A stretch of DNA of 64,000 nucleotides from Fratercula arctica (lineage: Eukaryota > Chordata > Aves > Charadriiformes > Alcidae): positions 17,747,587-17,811,586 of the forward strand of contig CANTUZ010000002.1 of the NCBI GenBank assembly GCA_947846985.1, given 5' to 3'. The position numbers were made by a program, and so were the translations under genes. Under the pieces are notes generated by a model. The model was not told the origin of the DNA and made no database searches. It saw only the letters and a program-made list of their open reading frames with translations. Below are positions 24,304-37,400 of this stretch, piece by piece. Positions within the stretch are counted from its first letter, which is position 1, and every line of letters begins with the position of its first letter.

Positions 24304-27300
24304 GAATCTTGGTTTATTTTCAGATCAAACTGTTTCCTAATACTGAAAATGCAGTGAAAAAAGAGTTATAACATGAATTATCTTGAATTAATGACACCCT
24401 CACATTCTCAATTGATTAAGGGATCAAGTTTTTCTTGAACAGTCACAGATCCTGTTTTGTAGTTTCTTTCACAGCCTTCATGCCTGTCTGAGAAATACAC
24501 TGAATGTGCTTTACTGTGACTGTTCCTGACACTTATATTTCACACTCAAAAGAATACTGGAAATGTTATTAGCTTAGAAGAGTATTTTAATTTATTTGTG
24601 GCTTGGCAACAGAGGAAATAATGTTCGGTGTAATTTTTGTTCCTATTTATAAGGGAATTTAGTAATTTTGGAGACTGTATGTTTATCTATGTTTACCCAT
24701 GAATACCACATGAGTCAACTGCATCAGATCTGTTAATACCACATGAGAGGTGGCAGAATGATTTCGTACAATTTTTTTCCCCTATAGAAAGATGAAGATA
24801 AATATTTCTGGAGTTTGTCCAATTCCAATAACTGAAAATAACCCAGAAAGCTGATTTGCAAATACGGAAACAGATTTCCAATTCATTGTTTGGTTGTTCT
24901 TTTTTAATTTTCTTTTTCACCTCTATTTTCTCAAGTATCATAGGGACAAAGAAAGGCACTAAAACAAGTCATGTTTTTGGGTCAGCCACAGCCGTGGCAT
25001 CCCACTCTCAGTTTGCACCAGCTCCAAATTTGGCCCCTAGGTACTAACCAAGAAAACCTTTGCATATACACTTCTATCAACATCTGTAAACATTAAAAGC
25101 TTTCCAGGCTACTCAGGGGTTAAAGTTGTTCTAGTAACTGTCCTTAATAAGGAATTCAGACGGTTTCTGTTTGGTTTTAATTATGACAGCCTTTCATATA
25201 GGTTGCAGGGGCTCCTGACTCTGTCCTGTTGAGACATTAAAGGTCCCTTTGTTTAAAAGTTCAGAGCCAGATCTGAGATCGCCTGTAGTTCACCTTTAGG
25301 ATATAGAAAAGTGCTGAGACATGGCAGGGTTTGATGCTGGTAGCCCCCGCGATGGGAGCTGCGGCAAAGGGTGTTGTCAGCATCGCTCTCCCTGCTGCAG
25401 CCTGCTTGCTCCGGCCGCGATGCTATCAGCATTCCTCACTGGAGCCTGTCTGAGTGATGGCTGATTAATGAACTGGGGCTGCAGCTATCTGTGAGAAAGA
25501 AGAATTGCTTATTTCACCCATGCCACAGTCCTAATTGGGAAAGTCTGACAGCATCTAGTTCGCTCCACATATAGACACCAGATACACAAAAGAACTTCTT
25601 CCAAGGTCGTTGTGTTTTTCACTGATGTCTCCCCTGTAACACGCCTCTCCCCAGGAAATAAAACAACTGGCCCTGGAATTTCTTTCTGAGGTAGAGAGAG
25701 AGGGAGGAAAAACATGACCCTCCTCCTTAATGACTTCTATGAAATGAAGCACAAAACACAAACTTGTTTTGCAAGCACTTTGTCATCAAAAGTCTCATGC
25801 ATTGTTTCACCTGAAAAAATAACAATCTTCCAAGTAAATACAACAGAGATCTCTGTTCTGATGATTGGAGAGCACTTTTAATTTATGCTTTTGCGTGAGA
25901 TGTCTGCCACTTTATTTGCTTTCTCTTCGTTTAGCTGGTACAACAAAATAAAAATAAAACGCTGCAGATGCACTCCACATCAGTAGCCAAGATGGACCAG
26001 CTTGTGGCCATAACCCATGTTGTCCTTCTTCATGTACACCAATGCAGGAGGACGCTGGACCTTCCATGTTTCCATTTCAGCCACTGTTCATGCTACAGAG
26101 CTCGTCAGTAAGAGAACAGGTCAAGAAACTTGCTGGATTCACTGATGTTACTCCCCAATTTCTCTTGGCAATTATTTTCTCATCCATGTTACACTTGGCT
26201 GGACACTTAGGGTTTTCCAGATGGTAGAGCTGGCCTCCAGTTTGCCTGAGAGAAAATATCACTGAAGATATAAGGCAGCAGAAGTTCAGGTCTGAAATCT
26301 GAACATAGCATTAAGTCTGTTCTGACATTAAATCTCTCTGCCATCTGTGACCTGCTGCCAGGCTGAAACATTTGGGGTATTTTAGCTATGTAGAAGATAA
26401 AATTGTTCACAATTGCCTGCCAATAAAGATGTAGTAGGCATCTTCCTGGATGTTTGGTTCTCTAGAAGGTTTTCTAACTAATAATTCTCCTACCAGTGAT
26501 TTATGAGCTGTAGATGCTGTAAATTGTTCTTGTCTGAAGGGCAGTATTACATCAGCATGTCAAAAAGACACTGAAAGCTGTCAAGGAGTCTCTTCAGTGG
26601 CTGAAATGTCAACCTGCTCATTCAACGTTGACCGTGATAGTAAGCCTCATAGGAAATGCAAGATTTCTGCTGTGGCAGTGAGTCAGGACATAGGTATGCT
26701 GCCTCCTCTTCTAATCCTCTGCCAAATCCATAAGTTCTTCTCAAGGATGGGATTTTCAACTGCAGTATAGGGAGATACCGTGGGAGGCACAATGTAAGCT
26801 GAGCAGAGTCTTGGCTTTGCGAAACCTGCCTGTTACCCCAGAGCCACCTGCAGAGTGTGGCAGGAGCTCCGCCATTTGTGCAGGCGCTGGGCCAGCCTGA
26901 CTCCTAGGTCCCAGATTTGCTTCTTCAAAGGAAAATCTGGGTAGGTCATGTAGTTTAAGAAAAATATCTGCTTTACTAGGAAACTGTATTTTGGCGAGAT
27001 GAGCACGTCTGATGAGCTCACCTTGCTGTGCTGTGCCACAGTATCTGAGAGTGAATGAAAATCCATGTCTCTGGCTGTGTGGTTGTTTTATCCTGTCATC
27101 CTTTAATGTAATGGCTGGCAGTTCAAAGGAAACCTTTGAACCTCAAGCCTGTACACTCTCAAAACACATGCATTGGGCCAGCTTCTGGGGGTTCCTCATG
27201 GATCCCAGAGGCAAGTGAGACACCTGATATTAATCTCTTTCCAGATCCTGGAACTGTGATGAACTTTGCAAAGTTAAAATAACATCAGTAGTATTTCCAG

Positions 27301-30300
27301 GTACACTGAGACACTGCATCACTCGAGGATCAGGGACTTCTGGGCTTAGGGGCGAGGCTTTTTCTTTTGCTGTAGCCACACAGCTGCAGCTATTCCTTCT
27401 CCTTAGGGGATGCTCCAAGAGGCTTGGTGGCATTGGCTTCCTGGTTGCTCTGTATACATGCAATTTTTACAGCATTTGCTTTCAGAGTCCTGGTTTCTCT
27501 CCCCTGGAGCTGTGTCAAACACTCCAAGCCTGAAAAATGGAGGTGCAGTAGGAAAACCAGAGGAGTACTGTCACAAAAGCACCCAACAGAAAGGCATAAA
27601 AGTTTCAAGTTATGCTAGTCCCTGTGCCCACATCAGCTAACTTGGTTGTAATATGCTTCTGTCTTCCCAGAAGCATGCAACTTTCTTCTATTAATGAGCA
27701 CACTGCTGCACAGAAGACATAAATACTCTTAAAAGAAGGTGAAGTTATCTCCATGGCCACATTGAGAGGCAGCTGGAGTGCAGGGATGAATACTTGTACT
27801 GCCTTGGGACCCGGGAGGTGCAAAGCCACGATGGCGTGGGAACAGCAGCACCCTGGCTGCCTGCAGAGCCTTGAAGGAAACGCTGCTGCTTCCTTAGCTA
27901 GAAATGCTGGTGTAGCACAGGTAGTGTTGTTACCTGCAGCACTCTCACTTCCAGTCATGGTTGTTTCTGATTTGAATAAAGCTTGAAAAGTGAAAAGAGG
28001 GTTAAACTCAGTATATTCATGAGGAAAGGAAGAAAGGGGTGAATTCATCCCTAATTTATACCTTCTGCAGCTTTGCACGTTGCATACTGGTGTTAGAAAC
28101 TCAACAGGGCTAAGCTTTTGCTTGCAGAACTTGCAGAATATAGTTAAACATCTGGATATGTGTAGGAACAGAAGGTTCACTACATACAAGGTCAGAGCAA
28201 CTTGGAAATACCCATTGGGCTCAGCCCAGTTCTTCCCTCGCTCAGCTTTATATTTGAAGTCTGCGCGTGGTCTCTGCTTCAGCCCATTCCAGCACTCTTC
28301 CCCCTCTTTCCCAGTCACCTCCATGAAACCTATTTGTGTGGCAGGATTAATGCAGTCAACTGCACATATATCATCTGGGGAAGGCAGCCTGGTTTAAAGA
28401 TTTTGGTTGTTGGGCCTTCTCGGGGGACTTTTAAGGAATTGTATTAACGAAGCACATGGAATCAGATTAGGAAAATTCAACCCTCCTTTGAATCTGTCTG
28501 CTAGATCTTCACAGCGCTTCTTCAGAAGAGCTCTTCCTAATGGTGCCAGGGGGACAGCTGGAGGAGGCTTCACAGTGTCCACTTTTCAGTCTGATCTCAA
28601 TGAACCTTTGTGGTTCCATCGATGCCAACGTGAGAACATTTCCTCTGAAGTCATTTGTGTAAACAGCCTAGGGACCAACTCAGAGCATTCAGCTTTGTTC
28701 CATAGGACGGGGACAGTAGCTTGACTGTTGATTTATTTAAAAGGAGAAAAACAACAACAAAAAATGTCGCCAGGATGTTGCATGACTATCCGGAAACACT
28801 CACCAAAGGGACTGTGTTAAGCAGAGTATGCAAAGCCAGCAAACAAATACTCTATTTTATAAGCTAACACTTTTTATTTGTATTTCTGACAACACATTAA
28901 ACTATTCTGCGAGGGATGTAAACTCTGCTCCAAATCCCTTTTTACCTTTTTAAAACATTTTTAAGCATGGAGGATTTCTTTAGGACACATTGCAGAAAAT
29001 GGTTGTAATAGGGAATTTATTTTCACGCTTATGTGTTCCCGTTTTGTCATTAACATTCTTTCCACTGTACCATGGCCAGGAATGGGTGCCAGGTCCAGGA
29101 GTTTAGAAATTATTTCTGCATCGTGTGGAAGCTCTGTTAATCGGCTGGTGTTCTCTGATACAGTGGGAAAGTCCAGGGATTTTAAGCTGAAGCACTTTCA
29201 TACAAGCCTTCTGTGTCTTCCCGTAATATTTGTGCTCCCCTTGAAGCTCTGGCTGCAAAGATTTCCTGCCCTAAAATCTCTTTCTGTCCTCAAAGAGGAG
29301 AGGTGGGAAAAATGTCTGGTAATGCCAGGAACATGGGCATTATTCAGAGCAGGATGGAAAATGGAAAACAAAATTAATCAACGCTTCCTCCAGCAAAGAA
29401 CATGTCTATTCAAGGCCAAGGCTTTTATTCTATGGGTTACATGTGGGGGGATTTGCAGGGGGAGGTGTCTCAAAATATGGGACTTTCTGGAAAGGGAAAA
29501 CAGCTACAAAAATCACACTTTCAAATGAGAACACAGGTGAAGTGAAAATGTTTAACTCTGCCTAGCATTACCTTTCATTGCCAGCCCCTCGGATGAGAGC
29601 AGAAGCCCCTGCTCCACGCAGTGCCCAATGCTCTGCTCACAAGGGGACTGCAGCAGATGAAGCAGCACCCCTCAGTGATGGCCGCTGACTCCCATGGCAG
29701 AATGAGACCATCCACGGGGCTGCGGTGCCAGGTCATCAGACATGCAACTGGGGTCGCACAGTGCCCAGGCTCCAACAGCGGGAGAGGAGCTGGGCTTTGT
29801 CCTTGTGCAGCCCAGCTCAGGGCAGCCTGCCAGTGACACCTGCCCCCCGTGCCAGCTCTCATCGCCTTCCCCCCAGCTGGGGAACTTTGGGGTCGTATTT
29901 AAATCATGACCCTGTAAACCCTATAGAAAAGAAGGGTAGAATTCCCTTTTGCCCACCCTCATTTGTCTGTGTTTTACCTCTTCTCTTGAAGAGTTTATTT
30001 GGGATCCAATTTGCTGAAACACCTTACTATGCATTATCTGCACTCAGAAAAGCAAGCATAAGCTTAACTAGATTCTAGAGCTTTGCTATATTGGGGTCTT
30101 TTTGGTGTGTGTTACAGTCTGGTGCCCACCCACCACTAATTGACTTGAAGGTGGGACACTGAAACCAAGACCTGGAGGAAGATCCTATTTCAGCATCCGA
30201 TACAAACTAGCATGTCACTAAGCTTCTATAAACACAGGATTCAGCCTAGATTACATCAGCACAAACCAGTTCAAACTATTCATTTGAGAGCAGAATATTC

Positions 30301-31044
30301 CATTTCATTAAAAACTGGAACTGCAATTTCACAGCTCTAATTCCCGTAAAATAATAAAAGCAGTGAACCAAGAATGGGCTTTTTTGTTTAAAATGAGATG
30401 TATCAATAGATGAAAAATTTTGGTGGCACGAGTGATAAGAAGGTATGCACAGTTTATTACTCAAGATAGTCACTAAATAGGCATATTTCAGTAATGTATG
30501 GGAGAATGTTCCCGGTACTTTTGCTATTAATCCAGACATTGCTTATTTACTGCTGGTGCACATTTGCCCAAAGTCACATTGCTCTAACACCTTGCTGAAA
30601 TGTTCGAATTAAACATAATTTCTAAATGGGTTCTATTATTCATTTATTGATTTGGAAATATCCTTCTTTACACACAGTCAGGGGTTTTTATGTGTGAGCA
30701 CCGCTGTCTCAGGGATGGGGACAGTCATCTGAAGACAGACCAGCACAGCATATCTCATTTGCTCCTTCTCCAACAGACCACAAAAACCCCTCATTTGTTG
30801 CTCTCAGAAAGACTTGGCAGTTACCTTCCCCAGCTCATATCATCCCACGGTGGTGGGACAGGCAGAGGGTAGCTCCCCATGGGCCTGAGCTGGTGGGAAG
30901 GAGTTCCTCATTCCCTTTGCTGGTGATGTGGCAGGGGTGGTGGCAGCAGGCTGCAGAGCTTTGGTCAGGTGTCTGTGCCTGGCTACCCACAGCTGGATGG
31001 AGACTACCAATGAGGAGATGCATACCGTGTCCCCTGCAGTAATT
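24304..31044. other. Non-coding stretch including the longest open frame
   Basis: The longest open frame of the window lies here (239 codons, minus, 27605-28324). Its composition is unremarkable, no domain is recognisable, and it is only slightly beyond chance for this length of DNA, so I do not call a gene. The segment at 25320-25480 is GC-richer, with several CpGs and a GGCTGATTAATGAAC core, and might be regulatory. Nothing else stands out. Confidence 0.4.
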
Positions 31045-31114
31045 TACCTGGGCATTGAAACAGATGATCTTTGAAAGTCCCTTCCAACCCAAACCATTCT
31101 GTGATCCTATGATA
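31045..31114 (+). mobile_element. CR1 LINE, 3'-end fragment (+)
   Basis: The string from GATGATCTTTGAAAG through CCCTTCCAACCCAAACC to CATTCTGTGATCCTATGAT matches the well-known 3' terminus of CR1 non-LTR retrotransposons, including the terminal ATTCTATG-type octamer, here slightly diverged. CR1 copies are normally 5'-truncated. I cannot follow this one upstream with confidence beyond about 31045, so it is a short dead fragment. It points to an avian or other sauropsid genome. Confidence 0.9.
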
Positions 31115-31849
31115 ACTCTTCATGTGACTATTCTCTCTTTGTCAGGACAAATGCTTTTTGTTTTCCTTTTTTCCCCAGAAAATCTCTCCAAGCACATGAG
31201 CAGCTAGCAGTCTGAGGCCTGGACTTGCTGTCAAAGAACTGTAGACAGTAAAGTCACAGCCTATCACTGGAGTGAGCCACAGAATTTGGGACCAAATGGA
31301 CAAACATGGCCACATTTCTCAGCAGAAGAACTTCTGGTAGCTGTCAGCTACCATGTGGCCAAGGTAGGCCTGCCAAACCAAGTACTGCAGACTGGTCAAA
31401 ACAACTGCCCAGCTCTCATCACTGTTCAATACCAGTCTGGTAGGACTGACTCTCCACCCTGGTAATACTGCTCTCCACCTCTACGCAGTCTGCTCCATCT
31501 CATAGCCAGTTAGTCACTCTTTACCTTTGGGTGGAGTCTGCAGAGGGGAGAGTTTAACAAAAGGAAATTAAGAAAATCTCCCCTAAATCCCATCTATAAC
31601 CTGCTTAAATCTCCTTAGAGGGATGACTCATTCTGTGAAGTACTCTAGGACCCTGCTCATCAGAAACACTGTAGGAAAATATGATTTTGTGTTCCTACGA
31701 TGTTGTCTTTAGTTGCCAGGGCAAGTGATTTCCAAAGCTTCGTTGGTCCATCATTGCCTTGCAGAGCAGCAGAAAGGACCTCAGTGCATGAATGCTATTG
31801 GTTAATACAGGAACTGTTTCATGTGGCTGTATGGAGTGGCATAGACCAG
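31115..31849. other. Non-coding stretch between CR1 and the hairpin
   Basis: No gene, repeat family or simple repeat recognised. Confidence 0.4.
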
Positions 31850-31879
31850 TCTATGTCTGGAAAAGTCTCCAGACATAGA
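31850..31879. repeat. Perfect 12-bp inverted repeat (hairpin)
   Basis: Arms TCTATGTCTGGA (31850-31861) and TCCAGACATAGA (31868-31879) are exact reverse complements around the loop AAAGTC. A perfect 12-bp stem with a 6-base loop is uncommon by chance in 64 kb. I do not recognise the stem as a known small RNA or transposon end. Confidence 0.85.
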
Positions 31880-32976
31880 AAGTTACCAGATCTTTCATGC
31901 TCTGTCCCTGAAGTCTTTCACACCCTGGCATTTTAAAATATTTTAGAGTGCAGCAGGATCCAGGTTCTCCTGAAAGCACTCGGCTCTCGGAAGATAACAG
32001 TAGATGAGCCAAGCAAAACACTACTAGACAGAAGGAAGAAATTATTTCTGGCCCTCAAAGCTTCTCTTCAGCAAAGGACAAAGCGGACTTCTCACTGAAG
32101 CTGTTCCTTTACTCTTCAGGATCACAATCACTGCCCAACAACTGCTGTCACCACACATCTTCAGCTTGGAGTGTAACCAGGATTGTGCTGTCAAAAAGAT
32201 CCACAAGATTTCTTCACCCACCTGGCCACATAAGGTGTTATGAAGACCAGAGCTTACTAGTAGAACAGAGTGGTCAGCACTGCTTTGGATCAGGACTGAA
32301 TTAAGATTATATATAGACTAGTAGCAAAATGAGTAGCACCAGGATACATCTCCTAGAGAGTAAATCACCAGAGCTGCAAGTTTGGATGTATGGAGTGTCT
32401 CCTGTCCTATCTGGGAAGCAGTCTCCATGAGGATGTAACCTACCTGGCCCAGGGAAGCCATGGTACAGCAGACTGCAATGTGAGATATTGGGCATGCTCC
32501 ACTCCCTGTTCCAAAGATGCTCTTCTTGCCAGCTGAGACTTCCTTACTTTTTTCTTCCTGCTCCTGGCTGTTCACAGTGCATTTGCCTACAAGTGCAGGG
32601 CTGTTTGTGATGGGAAGAGATGCAACAAGGCTCAGGATCAGAGGCTTGTCCTGAGTACCACCCCTGGATACCAACTAACTCCTTAGATATTGTGATTTTA
32701 AAACCAGAACAGGCCAATTTGCCAGTTCAGGCAGTGCACAAGCTGGTCAAAACTGCAGATAGCTGATCATTGCCAGAGATTTCACTTGTGAGCTTCCCCT
32801 GCCTCTGGGCAGCAACCTTGCAGGATTTCTTCCCTGCGCTATGGCACTCATGATCCATCCTTTCCCCCACTGAGATCTGCCACTGATGGTGCCTGGCCTG
32901 GGGTGCAATGATTAGGAGGAAAGATGAGGAATCCAACACTCTCTAGGGTGTCACATTAGAAAGGACGTTATTACTA
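31880..32976. other. Non-coding stretch, nothing recognised
   Basis: The 118-codon minus frame at 32318-32674 shows no known domain. No interspersed repeat is recognised. Confidence 0.35.
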
Positions 32977-33120
32977 GGCCCTGTAAGGATCCTGCTATAG
33001 AAATACAACAACTCTGAAAAGGTTACAGTTATTTAAACTGTTTATGAACCTAAAAACTGGGTTTTAAATAGGATTCCACAGGATTAGCGCTATGGAGTGT
33101 TCCCACCCTATCATCCTCAG
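32977..33120. repeat. Unnamed interspersed repeat, copy A
   Basis: This copy aligns along its whole length with 34301-34443 at roughly 80 percent identity by eye. Shared strings include AAGGATCCT, CTCTGAAAAG, TGTTTATGAAC, TTTTAAATAGGAT and TGGAGTGTTCCCA. Both copies are in the same orientation, about 1324 bp apart. On the minus strand each has a TATA-like ATTTAAAA. I do not recognise the family. A diverged LTR piece, another old repeat, or a local duplication would all fit. Confidence 0.8.
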
Positions 33121-33914
33121 CTAGCACCTCTCAGCTGGGAGAAGCAGAGAGCTCCTGGGGTGACTTGCTGAGGTGTGTGGAGTAGCACAACAGAGTAATG
33201 ATGAGGCTCAGGTGGTAAAAGCAAGCTCCCATCATAAAGCATGCTTTCCTCCGACTAATTTTCTTTCCATTTCTCATTACAGTGACAACATTACAGTGAC
33301 AGTAAAATCAGCCAGCTCTTTCTCGATGCAGCCTTCCTTGTGGCCTTCAGCAAAGAGGCATGCCCACCTAGCCTGGGGAAAGAGGGGAAACCCTGCCCAG
33401 ATTGCCTCCTGATACCCGTGCAAGGGTGACTACTGGATCTGCCCATTGCTGCCTGCCCAGGACCCAGCAGATGGCACTCCTGGATGGTGTTTCTCCCAGA
33501 TCATGGGCAGCATCTGCCTCCAGCTGCCTCAGCTGCCCCATCCCAGCTGCCCTCCTGCGTAGAGGGCTGCAGGGCAAGGCAGGGCTGCTCCTGGGGCGGT
33601 GGGATGAGCCCTCCTCTGCCCGCTTCACCTTAAAAACTGGTGCTCCAAGTGCCTCGGGTGCAAGGCTGGGAATGCTTGCCAGCAGGCTGACGCAGCAGAT
33701 CAGTCTTCTGGGGGCTTGTGCTCCTCTGCTAAGGGGAGAAAGGTAGGATTTGGATTCTTTGAAAGACATTCCTGGCTTCTCCCAAGAGCCTAACTGGGTC
33801 AGACAGACTTTACACAAGAAGGACAAACCTGTGGACTGCTGGTTGGGCTGCACAATCAATACAGCTTACCAACAGGTCTGGAGAGGTCAGCATCTCGTGC
33901 TGAAATCTCATGCG
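33121..33914. other. Non-coding stretch between repeat copy A and CR1
   Basis: Overlapping frames at 33368-33859 (minus, 163 codons) and 33402-33746 (plus, 114 codons) lie in GC-richer sequence. Neither resembles a protein I know. Confidence 0.35.
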
Positions 33915-34255
33915 AAAATCACAGAATTGTCCAGTCCAACCACCTGCTGACACCATGGTCAGCTAGAGCACACTGTCTGGAATGTGTCCAGTTGTCTTTT
34001 GCATATCTCCAAGGACAGAGACTCTGCAACTTCCTCAGGCAACCTGCTGCGGTGTTTGACCACCCTCACAGTAAGAGTTTTCTCATATGTTTAAGTGTAA
34101 TTTCCTGTATTTTGATTTGTGCCCGTTGCCTCTTGTCCTGTCACTGGGCGCCACTGAGAAAAGTCTGTCTCAGACTTCTTTACTATCACCATCAGGAATT
34201 TACATAGATAAATTACATGGATAAAATTCCCCCCGAGTTTTTGCTGCCACCCCTT
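33915..34255 (-). mobile_element. CR1 LINE fragment (antisense, minus strand)
   Basis: Read on +, the sequence begins AATCACAGAATTG, then CCAGTCCAACCACC, then CATATCTCCAAGGACAGAGA, CACCCTCACAGTAAGA, GTGCCCGTTGCCTCTTGTCC and CACTGGGCGCCACTGAGAAA. This is the complement of the CR1 3' region in its standard order, continuing weakly through a GATAAAATTCCCCCCGAG stretch. The element therefore reads on the minus strand, is 5'-truncated near 34255, has a small deletion near its 3' end and carries no coding capacity. Repeat copy B starts about 45 bp beyond its truncated end. Confidence 0.9.
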
Positions 34256-34300
34256 TGATATTTCTCCTTTTTTTCTTATGAAACACCATAAAAATTTAAC

Positions 34301-34443
34301 AGGTCCTATAAGGATCCTACTATTGAAACACAACAGCTCTGAAAAGTCTAAGTTATTAAATTGTTTATGAACATAAAACCTGGCTTTTAAATAGGATTTC
34401 ACAGGGCTACCGCCGTGGAGTGTTCCCAGCTCTATTGTCTTCA
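34301..34443. repeat. Unnamed interspersed repeat, copy B
   Basis: This is the partner of 32977-33120 in the same orientation. At its right end a CTCTATTGTCTTCAG unit is followed by a related CTCTATCATCCTACA, suggesting a small internal duplication absent from copy A. Neither copy shows coding potential. Confidence 0.8.
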
Positions 34444-37400
34444 GCTCTATCATCCTACACAAGTAGGCAGGGTGCCACCTACTGAGTATATCACTAGAAG
34501 AAGCATTTTCATATTACATGCATAACCGTAGGGCTGAGATCGCAGCAAGGTGCATATCTCAGCATAGTAGGTGTTTCTTTGGTTTAGGTAGAGACAGCCA
34601 ACACCAGAATTTTGGATCAAACTATTCCCAACTTGGGGGAAGAGATTTCAAGCCTGATTCTTGGGCTCTTGAAGCTTTTCTGTTGACACATCCAAAACAC
34701 TGAAGGCTTTTCTGGAACTGGGGTCCAGGTGCAAATGCAGTTCAACAGGGTAAGCTTTTTTACTTAAGCTTTTAGAAATGTTACTTGGCTTGTTCCATCC
34801 TTTTTGGACCTTCCCACCGTGATAACTAGCTCCTAATAGAAGGCTGGGTAAGGAGTTTCTTCTTTCCCTTTTGTTTTCTCTGGACAAGCATTGGCTCCTC
34901 TAGACAGAGGTGTCTGTGTGCCAAGCCACGATATTCCTCCCAGCGTGATTTCATAGTGATTTATTTATTTATTTCTGTGCTGCATCTTGCTTGCTTGCCA
35001 GTGGAAATCTGCCTGGGGGTTTTGTTTCATGTCTCTTGCAATGGGACATGGAAATCTGCCTTCCCAGATTTACCAAAGCACTCCTGGCCAATATTAGGAT
35101 GCCAGAATGTAACAGCTCCTGTACTGCATGGGAAATGTGTCTCCCTTGCTGGCTAAAATCTTTTGTTCTTTGGTGGTTCCACCCTGTTCCTCCACCTTCT
35201 TCTCCTCTTTCTCCTCCTCCTCTTTTAGAAAAGATGTTAATAATACATTTGTTTTCCAGAAGAGGCAAAGGAGTATCTTGCAGCCCTGCCAAGGAACTTT
35301 ATGTGCACATTACACATGAAATTTAGATTCCTCTGTAGTCATGGACCAACACTTATCATGCCATTTCACTGATCAGCTTTATTAGTTCCATCCCCTCAAA
35401 CTTTTTGCCCAACAGAAGTCTTGAAACCTATTTTATTCGCGACAACTTTAATCCCTGCTTCCTACAGAACGGAGATAAAAAGTCTTCCCCCGATGTAATG
35501 TTTAAAGCTGAGCATTACACAAGAGACATCACAAGGCTCTTACTGCAGCTTTTGTTGCATTCAGACACAAGACTGTGTTGTTGAATGTATAGGTCCTTCA
35601 GAAGACTTTGACATGTTGCATGTTGAGACATGAGAACAAGCTAAAAAAGGGGTCTGACGCAAACCTTACTGTGGTTACTGGAAGGCTATCAGGTGACTGT
35701 AATGGGTCTTCAACCCCAAATTCATTTATTTGAGCCCATGGAATTTTGCAGTTGACTGTATGTGTTCCTAGATATTGGATTTCAGCATTTCATCCAAATC
35801 AACTGCTGACAAGGGAGTGCAAGACCTTCCTGAATGTGCTCTTGTCTTTAGTTTAGTTAAGTTTCTTTGTGGGAGTGTCAGCTGTAAGTGACCATTCAGT
35901 TGAGTTTAAGAAACACTGCCCACATTAGAGAAGAAAGGTGCAGTGGTGGGTTTTGGAAGAGCTACAGTGTGTCTCCTTGTTATGACATCATGGGAAAACA
36001 TCATCAATGAGCTGTTGTTATGGCAAAACTGCAGCAGATACTAGAGATAGAGACTCAAAATATCCTGAATGCTGCATTAGATTCATTGAAATAATCTTGA
36101 TTTTCTAAAAAAAAACTTACTGAAAAAAGTTAAGAACAGTTCCATGACCATCTCCCAGTCACATCAGGCTGATCAACAGCCAAATCTGTAAAACCTTAAG
36201 CAGATTTGTACAGCAGAGAGCTGGGCACGTTACAGGAAAGCACAGCTTGTCATGGGAAAAGAGCCTATTATTTGCCAGTATTGCACCGGAGCCATGCAGC
36301 AGCACATCTGAGCAGCAGAGATGGCAAAAAGAAGAGGCCTTGTCCTGGCTGCAGCTGGCCATAAAAACATGTAGATTTTGTTCCATCTCTCTTCCTCCCT
36401 TCCTCTGCTGGTGAATACCAGCTGTGGAGGGATGGTGAGCCAGAGGGTGTGAGGGAGGAATTTCCTATGGTTGGCAGGAGAGGTTGGAAAAGAGGATTAA
36501 AAATGGTTATTTGAATGCATGTGCCTCTTCATAAAGTCAGCACTGAAGATACCCCTTCTTCTTCTTAGCATGCTCCAACCCAACCTGAGATGCAGATTCC
36601 CACCCAGAGCTTTCATCACTCAGGCTGTTCAGACCAACCAAATTCACACTTGGTGCTGCTAAACTGTAGCCCTGAGCCCTGCGGGATAGTGTGGGAGGAC
36701 AGCAAAGTGCCTCCATTTCTGCAGTCTTTTCCCAGGCCTCGTAAATCCAGTTGTGGCCCTGGGTGTAGCTGTGCATCCAGGCTACAAATTAAAGCTTCAA
36801 AGGAAGCTGGTGTGAGCTGGTACCTGTCCAGTCAGGCAACTTGGAAAGCCACAGCATAGAAACATGAGCTGGTATAACAAGAAATCAGAACACTTGGGTT
36901 TACCTGAGTCATCGTCATACCTTACTAATGAACATCTTGGGGGCTTGGCTAGCAGCAGGCAAACTCCTTTGGAAATCAAGATCCCATAGTCTTAAACTGA
37001 CTGGGGTATATATTCTACTTCTCAGATCCTGAGATGAGCAAATACATGGGCAAGATCACTGCCATCTTGGGGCAGGAGTGTACAAAACCACATAGGACTG
37101 ATTTAATGGAAAGTCAGTAAGAAACCACAACTGGCAAGGAATGCAGGGGGAGGTCCTCAGGGAGGGTGCTGAGGTGCCTGAAGCAAGAAGTAAGCAGAAT
37201 TCAGGTGGCTGAATTGAAGCTCATGCTCCAGTGAACTCACTGGACTCCTGAATTTTATCTCCAGGTCTCTTGGCTTTTCATCTCATCACATGAACAGCAT
37301 CAGGAATAGAGAGGCAAGAGCCCAAGTATCTCAACACTCCGACAGGCTACAGAATCAGACCTCTTGCTTGTCCTCCTGTGTGCAGTGACTCCTGTGTCTT

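Noticed and set aside
27605..28324. The longest open frame of the window, 239 codons on the minus strand
   Set aside because: It has no recognisable domain and ordinary composition, and one or so frames of this size is expected by chance across six frames of 64 kb.
29031..29528. 165-codon plus-strand frame
   Set aside because: No retroelement or cellular protein motif is visible, and chance explains it.
30602..30616. GTTCGAA T-loop-like string as a possible tRNA gene
   Set aside because: No matching A box, acceptor stem or anticodon arm in the surrounding 80 bp. The same holds for the GTTCGAA near 62289.
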